DNA from: Aldrovandia affinis
Lineage: Eukaryota; Chordata; Actinopteri; Notacanthiformes; Halosauridae
Assembly: GCA_029706075.1 (NCBI GenBank)
Contig: JAINUG010000070.1
Location: 2,837,500 to 2,901,499, forward strand
DNA: 64,000 bases
Reading direction: 5' to 3'
The position numbers and the translations under genes are program-made. Below, one piece after another: positions 55,725-64,000 of the stretch (position 1 is the stretch's first letter; the number at the start of each line of letters is the position of its first letter). The notes beneath the pieces are model-generated. The model was not told where the DNA came from. It ran no database searches and was given only the letters and a program-made list of their open reading frames with translations.

Positions 55725-56468
55725 TGTCAGGGCAGGGACCAGAAAACCAGGCGCGGACCCAGAAATGCAGAAACTTATTTTATTAAGTGAACAGGCAAAG
55801 GTCAGGCAGGAGTAATCAGGGCAATGCAGAGATCCAAAGGATGGTCGGGACAGGCAGAGTTCGTTACGGGCTTCAGGGGTATCAGGGGCAGGCAAGGCGT
55901 AGTCAGTGGGCAGGCAAAGGTCGAAAACGAGAAGGCAGTCCAGGGAACACAGGGAGGAGCGGAACGAGACTGGGGTACTGACGAACACTGGAGCACAAGC
56001 ACAAACACGAACACGAACACGAAGCCACAAAACGCTGGGAAACAGAGATAACGCGGGAGAGTAATGTGAGCATAACGCAAAGCACAAGACAATCTGGCAA
56101 CGAACATGGGAAAACACACAGCTTAAATACATTTAGACATAACGAGAAACAATCAGGAATAAACATGAATGCAGCTGACTGCAATCAGACACATGAGGAA
56201 TTAAGTGAAAACGATAATACAATAACGAGACAATCAGGAAATGAACATGGGAAACGAACAGCTAACTACATCAGACATAACGAGAAACAATCAGGAATTA
56301 ACATGAATGCAGCTAACTGCAATCAGACACATGAGGAACAGGTGAAAACAATACAATGACAAGACTGGGAACAGGTAGGTGAAAGTGAAAACACGGACCA
56401 GACAACCAGGAAAACATGGAGCGAATGAAAACACCTAATTACGGGGAACACGAACACGAGACGTGACA
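55725..56468 (-). repeat. Gypsy LTR 3 (5' end of the tandem)
   Basis: 744 bp. It has an extra ACAAGC-like hexamer near 55996 and G at the ACATAACGAGAAAC site, unlike LTRs 1 and 2. GAACA follows at 56469. Confidence 0.95.
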
Positions 56469-56543
56469 GAACAGAAGAGAAATCTAAATCTAAATCAATA
56501 TTTGATGTGACCATCCTTTGCCTTCAAAACAGCATCAATTATT

Positions 56544-57490
56544 CTAGGTACACTTGCACACAGTTTTTGAAGGAACTCGGCAGGTAGGTTGTTCCAAAAA
56601 TCTTGGAGAACTAACCACTGTGTATGTAGGCTGCCTCAAATCCTTCTGTCTCTTCATGTAATCCCAGACAGACTCGATGATGTTGAGATCAGGGCTCTGT
56701 GGGGGCCAAACCATCACTTCCAGGACTCCTTGTTCTTCTTTACGCTGAAGATAGTTCTTAATGACATTGGCTGTATGTTTGGGGTCGTTGTCCTGCTGCA
56801 GAATAAATTTGGTGCCAATCAGACGCCTCCCTGATGGTATTGCATGATGGATAAGTATCTGCCTGTATTTCTCAGCATCGAGGACACCATTAATCCTGAC
56901 CAAATCCCCAACTCCATTTGCAGAAATGCAGCCCCAAACTTGCAAGGAACCTCCACCATGCTTCACTGTTGCCTCCAGACACATTATTGTACTGCTCTCC
57001 AGCTCTTTGGCAAACAGACTGCCTTCTGCTACAGCCAAATATTTCACATTTTGACTCATCAATCCAGAGCATTTCTGCACCCCAGTTCCTATGTTTTCGT
57101 GCATAGTGGAGTCGCTTAACCTTGTTTCCACGTCGGAGGTATGGCTTTTTGGCCGCAATTCTTCCATGAAGACCACTTCTGGCCAGACTTCTCTGGACAG
57201 TAGATGGGTGTACCTGGGTCCCACTGGTTTATGCCAGTTCTGAGCTGATGGTACTGCTGGATATCTTCTGATTTCGAAGGGAAGTAAGCATGATGTGTCT
57301 TTCATCTGCTGCATTACGTTTTCTTGGCCGACCACTGCGTCTACGGTCCTCAACGTTGCCCGTTTCTTTGTGCTTCTTCAAAAGAGCTTGAACAGCACAT
57401 CTTGAAACCCCAGTCTGCTTTGAAATCTTTGCCTGGGAGAGACCTTGCTGATGCAGTATAACTACCTTGTGTCTTGTTGCTGTGCTCAGT
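56544..57490 (-). pseudogene. Tc1-like transposase, frameshifted
   Basis: N-terminus MARLSTATRHKVVILHQQGL, HTH ISKQTGVSRCAVQALLKKHK, GRPRKRNAADERHIMLTSL. A frame break near 57230 is followed by scrambled sequence. The second HTH and arginine-rich region are in other frames, and the first aspartate is visible near 57060 as MLWIDESKCEIFG. The original frame resumes with VKHGGGSLQVWGCISANGVG, LQQDNDPKHTANVIKNYL (second Asp) and WPPQSPDLNIIESVWDYMKR (third acidic residue). All three acidic motifs survive, but at least two shifts separate them. Confidence 0.9.
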
Positions 57491-57895
57491 CTTGCCATGG
57501 TGTATGACCTGTGACATGAATCTGTCTTCCACAACCTCACCTTAGTAGCAGAGTTTGGCTGTTCCTCACCCAGTTTTAAGCCTCCTACACAGCTGTTTCT
57601 GTTTCAGTTAATGACTGTGTTTCAACCTACATATGAAATTGATGATCATTAGCACCTGTTTGGTATAATTGGTTAATCATACACCTAGGACTATAATCCT
57701 ACAAAATCCCTGACTTTGTGCAAGTGTACCTATAAGAATTGATGCTGGTTTGAAGGCAAAGGGTAGTCACACCAAATATTGATTTGATTTAGATTTTTCT
57801 TCTGTTCGCTCACTTTGCATTTTGTAAATTTTTTAAAGCATTCTTACTTTACAGCATTTCTTCACACCTGCCTAAAACTTTTGCACAGTACTGTA

Positions 57896-58150
57896 TATAT
57901 TTGCTGTAGCCGTAGCCGTTGTAGTCAGGTATTTCTAAGAATTCTGGTACAATATTGGAATTAAGCCATGATTCAGAAACAGCCAAAAAGTCCAAGTTTG
58001 AATGAATCAGCATTTTGTGTATTTGATCACGTTCGGGCAGCAGGCCCAACTAACATTCAAATATCCTCCAAAAATACTGTACCTTTAGGTTTAAATGTCG
58101 GATCCCAAATAATTTTGGCATGGTTTACAGTCTGAAAAAAACTGCCTTGT
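57896..58150 (-). pseudogene. LINE endonuclease N-terminus
   Basis: The minus strand reads GLLPERDQIHKMLIHSNLDF, LAVSESWLNSNI and IPDYNGYGYSKY. The SESWL box is the usual ETWL/ESWL motif of LINE endonucleases. It connects across the Tc1 at 45577-57893 to the GKGGG piece, one base out of frame. Confidence 0.75.
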
Positions 58151-59065
58151 TCAGCCTTGTCCTATTGAGAGCCTTGACGCTACCATTATTGTCATTTTAG
58201 TTTTTACTTTTACCTTACCGTGTAGTGTTCATGTCCATTCGCATCCATGCAAACTGTTTGTCCTTTCTTTTTTGCATGTTAAGAAAGCCTTTCAAGCTTC
58301 TCCCTGTTTGCACATCCGTATTTTCCAGATGGGCTAATGACTTGTTGAAGGCCTGTCTAGTATTTGTGACTAGTATTATAATAATAATAATAATAATGTA
58401 TTAGTATTGTATTTGTATTGTAATACTAGTAACTGCGTCTAGTCGTTGTTAATGTCAATAAGGAGGCCATCTGAGGCAGCAACCTCCGTGGGTTTCTTTT
58501 TAGTTTATTTTTTAGTTTTATAAATTAGGAAAAATAAATAACGAACACAAAACAAACAAAACACAGAGGCTCACGAGGAAATGGCAAGGATCAGCCAAAC
58601 ACACTAACAGTCAGATGAGTTATAGTTATAGTGCAAAAATGTCTTTGCGTTTTTTGAATTTAGAATCTCTGGGTTCTCTCTCAGACTCCTCTGCTTATGA
58701 TGCTGTTTGTAATGTTCAGAGTTACAAAGAGGCGGGTCCAAGCAGTTGCTGTTACTACTGTTGCCATTGTAGATTTGTTTTTGTATTTATTTTTTCCTTT
58801 TTTCCTTGTGATATTATCCTTCTTCCTCAAAGCCCTTCTCACTCACAAATACTATTTAGCTTCAGTGAACTGATGCAACCTCTGAATAGAACTTGAACGT
58901 TTAAATAATCCTATAGAGATTTTAATACTTTTTTCAAAGTTTCACTAACCCCAAATATATAAAAATATATAAAAATAAGGAGCTAATCTTAAGCATTCAG
59001 CATGACCGTTCAGTAAGCTGCAAAATACCAGAATTTAGTACTTCCAAATAGTACTAGATACTATT
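58151..59065. other. Unannotated DNA with an ATA tract
   Basis: An (ATA)n tract lies at 58376-58397. No gene recognised. The frame at 58615-58896 shows no family motif. Confidence 0.35.
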
Positions 59066-59067
59066 TA

Positions 59068-59140
59068 TATTAGGACATGACAAGCATAGATGGGCTGAAC
59101 GGATCGTCCTTGCCATTATGTATTCTTATGTTCTTAATGG
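59068..59140 (+). mobile_element. LINE 3' UTR fragment
   Basis: CATAGATGGGCTGAACGGAT...TTATGTATTCTTATGTTCTTA is a common vertebrate CR1-like 3' end. Only the terminal part is left. Confidence 0.5.
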
Positions 59141-59440
59141 AAGGCCACACTGCGAGACCCATCCTCAGTTTATTTGGGGTCGACTGCATCCAGGCGCAGC
59201 CTATGACCCCGCTGATCTCAAACCCAAATCCAGGTTCTGTGGGAATGCCCCTGCAGGCTCCATCAGCGGACAGTGGGGCATGGGGGTTATCATCCATCAG
59301 GAATCCGGCGGGGGCTGTTTACTTTTTCACTGCCAGTTCCTCATATTCAAAAACGTCCCGGAATTACGCAAGTGGCAATGCGCAATAGAGCCGGTTTATT
59401 TTTAAACAGGAGATTTCTTAAATAACACTGCTGAAGCTTC
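59141..59440. other. Unannotated; open in two plus frames
   Basis: Two overlapping plus-strand frames (59077-59388 and 59118-59405) lack known motifs. G+C is higher than around. Not called as an exon. Confidence 0.3.
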
Positions 59441-59441
59441 C

Positions 59442-59584
<143 letters not shown>

Positions 59585-61855
59585 CCTTTTTATCCCCTGT
59601 CTCTCTCTCACTGAACGAAACTCACTCAGTTAAATATTATTTTGCATTTGGTTTTAAGATTTCTGAATCGTGGTCCAGCCATTTAGTCCACCTCTCTGGT
59701 AGAAATCTAAGGGTTCTGTGTCAAATCAGAGGGTTCTATGAGAAATCACAGGATTCTGTGTAGAACAGGGGGAATCGTGAGAGCTCCCTCAGTGTTGTAG
59801 TAATGGTGGCATGCTGAAAGTAAAGCCTAACCAACTGTTCTTTCAAGCTTCCCGCGAGCCAGGAAGTGGCTTGTTTATGTTAGCATTTCAGTGCTGTAGA
59901 CACATAAATGATGTTTACGTTGAAATTGAAATTGGTTTCCATCGAGGATGGAATATATACAACAGAACATTCTGCAGCCCCACCACCAAGGTCTGCAATA
60001 CAGAACAGTGATACTGGTGAGAGCCTCTACTGTACTCAAGTTTATACATTCCATATCTGCTTTTAGGGTATTCCTGCAATTAGGCATTTTAGGTTCTCAT
60101 CAAACTGCACTTCTTGAGCAGGTAAGAACTTAAGATCCAAAAGGGAGCTGCACTGCATAGCACAACATTTGTTTTTTTTTTTTGTTTTGTTTTTCAGTTA
60201 TTTTTTTGTTTCTAGTTTTGTTTGCTTTTTCCTTTTCACTGTCCTTCCATCCACACTTTTACTGTGATGAATACATGTCAGAGTGAAACCCCTTCACAGC
60301 AGAACGTCTTAAATAAAGTATCATAGAGTATATTTTAATATCCCCCCCCCACCCTTTTGGACTCTGTTAGACTATGTTAACTCTGTTAGAGTTAAATGTA
60401 ATACCATCAAATAATTAATATAAACTCTGTTAGAGTGAAATTAACACAGAACACTGTATTTAGTGCAGAGCCGTTAGTTACACAAGGCATAACTATGCCT
60501 TTCTTGTAAAGTGAGCACAGTGCTACAAACATGGATAAAATGAAGCTTAAATATGATAAAATACCAAATAACAAATCAAGTACAAAATACAAAACATAAA
60601 TCAACAAACAATGATTGCTTGACATTCTATCTATTAATACCACTAGCCAATCTTGTAGAAGACCCATCCAAAAGATCACTTGCATCCAACCAGATATCCA
60701 CTCTACAGACTTTACAGCAAATACACTTCTAGCTTTAAAATCCTAATCACTTACGTTGGGCAAGGACTCCAGGAAGTTCGGCTTCATTAACGTGCATACC
60801 ATATGTCTCACTTGCATCTTGCATCTGTTAGGCATGCATGTAGGCCTTGCAAGTGGGTTTATTTTACATGTTGGTTTGAATTAAGGTGCAAAAAGCAAAC
60901 ATACAAACAACAAAAAGAACATATCCTCCTTGGAAATGTTCATTAGGGTATTGTTTGTTTTGTTTTACTAATATCGGCTCTTTTAATGTTTGGCGATCTC
61001 TCGTAGAGAAACGAAAGCTAGCGTGTTTATTCTGTGAGCGTGACGGGCTGACGCCGTTCCGCTCCTCGCGAGTGAGCTCCCGTCCCTCTGCACTCGCGCT
61101 GGAACGATGCAACCCCGACTGTCGGCCAAGAGATGCAGCTTCATAGGGGTGGAGGGTGAAAATTAATACCTTCTGATCCGTTCATGATTAACGCCCTTAA
61201 TTATCGGTTCTTCTATGTGTTTTCCTTTATCACCTGTACCCGATCACCCCTCTGACTAACTGAAGTCATGTAGTGCTTTTGCTACAGTCAAAGTAACTTG
61301 AGCGAACAGTTAGTCATGAAAAGAATGATGGTAAACATATTGAATTGATATTCAAGGCAGTTGCACCCTATTTTTCTAAAGGAAAGCATAAATAGAGTGA
61401 TGTTCAGATAATGATATAGATTATGTTAGCTAATCACGATAAAGGAGTTGGAATTGTAGCTTTTAGAGTGCACAGAAGACTTCAGTTCCCCTGCCTGGCA
61501 ACCAGGGCAACAGCAAATGTACCCCTTGTTTATATCAGAGCGAGAACACAATGCAAGATGAGAAGAACATTTTTACAAACCACACAAACATTGCAGGGGC
61601 TGGAGTATGTCAAGGAGCTCAGACTCCACTTTGAGTATGTGTCTTCATTTTCTCAGAAGCATCTGATCTGCGCTCCACCACCCTCCCCCACCCAACTGGT
61701 GACACACATACGTGCACATACACACAGACCATTTTGCTAAATCAAACATGGAAAAAAAGAGGGAGCGGGAAGTTAGTCAACGTGGAACTATGGTTGTCTG
61801 TTGCCATCTACTGGTGTAGCCATGCCTAACCCCACCAGAAAAAAAATGCTATTGT
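59585..61855. other. Unannotated DNA
   Basis: No gene or family recognised. T-rich at 60170-60240. A short CpG-richer block lies at 61035-61145. Confidence 0.35.
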
Positions 61856-61859
61856 TTAT

Positions 61860-62245
61860 TTTCTTGGCAGATTCCCTTATCCCGAATAACTTAACCCTTT
61901 GAGCAGTTAGTTCTCGCTCTAATTCACAGTGTTCTATTCTGGAATGGTACTGTTCATTGAGGATGCCATTAGCAGCCCTTTATGATGTCATGTATTACAG
62001 TCAACTATAATGTTACCGCATGTTCTAGAATAAACAGCATAGTACAACAATAACTCTTCAAAGGGTTAAACAGTCCACATATTTGTATCCTGTCCATTTA
62101 TACAGCTGGATATTCACTAAAGCAATTAAGTACATTTATCAAGGGTATGAAAGCTCTGTCCTGCCCTGGGTTCAGAACTGAAACCTCCCTGTTACACAGC
62201 CAGTTTCACTGATCGCTAAGCTGTATTTCTGCCCAGATATCTAGC
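61860..62245 (-). mobile_element. V-SINE-like element, interrupted by a MITE
   Basis: On the minus strand the degraded head region lies at 62105-62245 (GGGTTCAGAACTGAAACCTC and ATCAAGGGTATGAAAGCTCT on the plus strand). The tail remnant at 61866-61890 (GGCAGATTCCCTTATCC) matches the L2-like SINE tail. A 171-bp TTAA-flanked element separates them. Confidence 0.5.
61895..62065. mobile_element. piggyBac-like MITE
   Basis: 171 bp flanked by TTAA (61891-61894 and 62066-62069). The ends are CCCTTTGAGCAGTTA and, on the minus strand, CCCTTTGAAGAGTTA, matching at 13 of 15 positions. The TTAA target and CCY ends are those of piggyBac elements. Confidence 0.75.
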
Positions 62246-62427
62246 AGTTTTTAGTTTTTCTCTGCAGCTGTTCTGGGCCTGTCAGGCGGCCAATTAGATA
62301 TTCCCCATCACTCTCTCGCTTCCTTAAAATGGTGTGCAGTGGTGACGCCATTTGGTCATGGAACAATAAGGCATTCTTTTAAGCACAGACGTCCAGAAAG
62401 AAATAAAATAAAAGAAAGAAACTTAAA

Positions 62428-62660
62428 ACATATTAAATCAGACTTTCCCCACCTTTTATATGCACATTTTAACCTACAACTTGAAAACAAAGTGAAAAGA
62501 AATCTCACATTTCTGAACATTAATTCAAAATGTTCATTTGGAAGTTGTAGGGTAAAATGTGGGGGAAAAGTGGGAAAGGTCTGATTTAATACGTTTTAAT
62601 TTCAGACTGTAAGGCAACAAAAGGTGAAATATTTGAAATGGGGTGTACATTTTAAAGGGG
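62428..62660. repeat. Inverted repeat, about 55-bp arms, Tc1-like end
   Basis: 62428-62480 and 62541-62597 are inverted and similar (ATTAAATCAGACTTTCCCCA against the complement of a GGGAAAGGTCTGATTTAAT block). The adjoining CAGACTGTAAGGCAACAAAA resembles a Tc1 arm. Confidence 0.6.
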
Positions 62661-62754
62661 CACTGTATAGATGGCTGTGTAAGTTGTGCATTGTAAGGGT
62701 GGGTTAAGTGATTGGAGTCAATCGCAGAACCCCAGGGATATCGATAAGTTAGAC

Positions 62755-63287
62755 TGTAAGCTTACAGCCTAACCACAAGCTCTGAATGACAGAGAATAGG
62801 AAGAATAATAATAAAAAGGGGGAAACAGAAAATATCACCCAACGGGTGACTAAGTGCCACAAAGACACAAACAAACGAATAAATCAACCACCGACACCGG
62901 GTGTCTGGACAAAATAATAAACGGCTAGGAGAGCCAAATAAACAGCGAAGAAATGAAACCCGAAACACAGTCACAGACTGCCTAACCGGAACACAAACCA
63001 ACTCAGGAGGAGCGAGTAAGTTTCCTAAATCAGGTAATATAAAAGATATCCTACATTTACTAAATGAGAATTCTTTGATCCTAAAGTAAGTTCTTTTAGT
63101 AGTGTCTTTAAAAAGACGCTACCTACCTTACCGGCTAAATCGTAATAATGGCTTACGATTTCGCAAAGAACGAAACCAGGTGCGAGAATTTATAGGGAGG
63201 TGATTAGTAAACGAAACCAGCTGGACACACCTCCCAAGATGGTGCAACACCGCCATCTGGTGGTGGTTCAGGGGAACAACCGTGACA
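62755..63287 (-). repeat. 3' LTR of a second Gypsy chromovirus
   Basis: The upper border is clear: the minus strand starts TGTCACGGTTG directly after a purine-rich TTAAGGGGGTCC tract. A CTATAAATT box lies at 63187-63195 (minus). The lower border at TGTAAGCTTACAG (62755) is a guess from the TG...CA rule. Confidence 0.6.
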
Positions 63288-64000
63288 GGACCCCCTTAAG
63301 GGACGACTCCTGACGACCCTTCAGAACCACGCGGTGAAAATCTTGGATCAACGATGGATCCAAGATGCCGGGACGGGACCCAACTGCGCTCCTCAGGACC
63401 GTAACCCTCCCAGTCAACAAGGAACTGAGTTCCCCTGCCTACTCGCCGCGAGGCCACAATACTCCGCACAGTGTAAGCAGGACCCCCCAATGATACGAGG
63501 CGGCGGCGGCGGAGTACTTGGGAGGCGCTAAGGCGCTAGTGAGTAATGGTTTGATGCGGGATCGTGGAACGTGGGATGTATCCGCATGGATTGTGGGAGC
63601 TGTAATCGAACGGTGACCGGGTTAATCTTACGGATGATCTTGAAAGGTCCAATAAAGCGTGGCGCGTTTCGGGATTCTACCCGTAACGGCAGATCCCGGT
63701 AGAAAGCCACACCCGTTGCCCCACCCGACACGATGGAGCAGCCTGTCGACGACGGTTAGCAAACTCCCTCTGGCGATCCGCGCGCGCAACAGTGCCGCCC
63801 GAACCCTCTGCCAGGTGGCCCGACAACGCCGCACAAAGGCCGCTGCGGAAGGCACCCTGCGTCACCCTCCAGCTCAGGAAACAGAGGAGGCTGAAACCCA
63901 AATTGAGCCTCGAACGGAGAGAGACCAGAAGAGGCATTACGCAGGGTGTTATGGGCGTACTCCGCCCAGGCAAGATGCCGACTCCACGATGTGGGATTGG
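63288..64000 (-). pseudogene. Second Gypsy: integrase C-terminus and chromodomain, runs off window
   Basis: Minus-strand pieces: [12 protein letters not shown] (63700-63720), [20 protein letters not shown] and HPTFHDPAS (63540-63660), then the chromodomain [35 protein letters not shown] at 63380-63480. The order matches the end of a chromovirus Pol. It differs from the tandem Gypsy, so it is another family. Frame breaks occur near 63540 and 63690. Protease and RT would lie beyond the window end. Confidence 0.85.

Larger units (their letters stand above)
45697..56468 (-). mobile_element. Tandem Gypsy chromovirus: LTR-int-LTR-int-LTR
   Basis: Three LTRs (45697-46436, 50711-51448, 55725-56468) separate two near-identical internal regions (46437-50710, 4274 bp; 51449-55724, 4276 bp), all minus strand. 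One 5-bp duplication, GAACA, flanks only the outer ends (45692-45696 and 56469-56473). Each internal region encodes Gag with a zinc knuckle, protease, RT, RNase H, integrase and chromodomain, placing it among vertebrate Gypsy chromoviruses of the sushi type. Both copies have frame breaks, many of them single-base differences in C or G runs. Confidence 0.93.
45577..57893 (-). mobile_element. Tc1-like transposon split by tandem Gypsy
   Basis: TA lies at 45575-45576 and 57894-57895. The ends are CAGTACTGTGCAAAGTTTTT and, on the minus strand, CAGTACTGTGCAAAAGTTTT. Arms of about 115 bp are present on both sides. The element is about 1.5 kb long once the Gypsy (45697-56468) and its 5-bp duplication are removed. 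It carries a broken transposase at 56544-57490. Confidence 0.92.
39241..58150 (-). mobile_element. Minus-strand LINE shattered by nested insertions
   Basis: Four pieces of one LINE in the correct order: 3' end and late RT (39241-40100), linker and endonuclease (about 43691-44637), a 30-bp endonuclease piece (45545-45574) and the endonuclease N-terminus (57896-about 58150). Removing the Tc1 at 44640-45542 joins GKGGGVIMY to IKDTINSCEIE in frame. The RT fingers and palm between linker and late RT are missing. The family is Jockey/CR1/Rex1-like; I cannot fix the clade. Confidence 0.75.

Noticed and set aside
59077..59405. Overlapping plus frames as a host exon
   Set aside because: No family match recognised, and the 5' part is the 3' UTR of a LINE. 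Without alignment it cannot be supported.

Overview
The window looks like a gene-poor, transposon-dense stretch of a ray-finned (teleost) fish chromosome. This rests on the repeat content: L2/Maui-type LINEs with the fish-typical 3' tail, V-SINE-like copies, several Tc1/mariner lineages, PIF/Harbinger, hAT and piggyBac-like miniature elements, and Gypsy chromoviruses with a C-terminal chromodomain. I see no intact host gene, tRNA, rRNA or bacterial-type feature. The species cannot be named from the sequence alone. Most long open frames are decayed transposon proteins or translations of microsatellites.

Layout. 0-14.7 kb: a Tc1-type MITE (112-349), a nearly complete minus-strand L2 LINE (711-3735), scattered Tc1 and SINE/LINE fragments, and long unannotated single-copy-looking DNA. 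14.7-18.6 kb: a solo LTR with a very long GA run, sitting in the GATA tail of a LINE that is itself split by an RTE LINE with a 9-bp target duplication; then a compound trinucleotide repeat and a second solo LTR (17797-18442). 18.6-27.7 kb: mostly unannotated DNA with Tc1 remnants, one of them split by a PIF/Harbinger element, a V-SINE copy, a GT-rich array and a 45-bp minisatellite.

27.7-31.05 kb: the most unusual element. Two near-identical 0.56-kb LTRs flank a tRNA-Ala primer-binding site, a polypurine tract and an intronless coiled-coil reading frame. I recognise that frame as derived from the host gene GRIPAP1 (GRASP-1). No protease, reverse transcriptase or integrase is present, so it looks like a non-autonomous LTR retrotransposon that has captured a host cDNA.

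31-39 kb: a third LINE, a 163-bp tandem duplication, two Tc1 elements four bases apart, and a 1-kb solo LTR. 39.2-58.15 kb is one nested pile. A minus-strand LINE is broken by a retroposon tail, which holds a hAT element, which holds an L2 LINE. The same LINE is also broken by a Tc1 deletion derivative and by a second Tc1. Inside the second Tc1 sits a 10.8-kb tandem Gypsy chromovirus of the form LTR-internal-LTR-internal-LTR, with one 5-bp target duplication at the outer ends. That Gypsy carries a sequence-level signature of self-primed reverse transcription, as in the Tf1/sushi group. 58-64 kb: unannotated DNA, a long CT run, a piggyBac-like MITE inside a SINE, an inverted repeat, and the 3' part of a second chromovirus running off the end.

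The parts do not form a host pathway. They record successive insertions, and the target-site duplications visible by eye give the order. Many frame breaks in the Gypsy copies are one-base length differences in C or G runs, so some may be consensus errors of a long-read assembly rather than true mutations.
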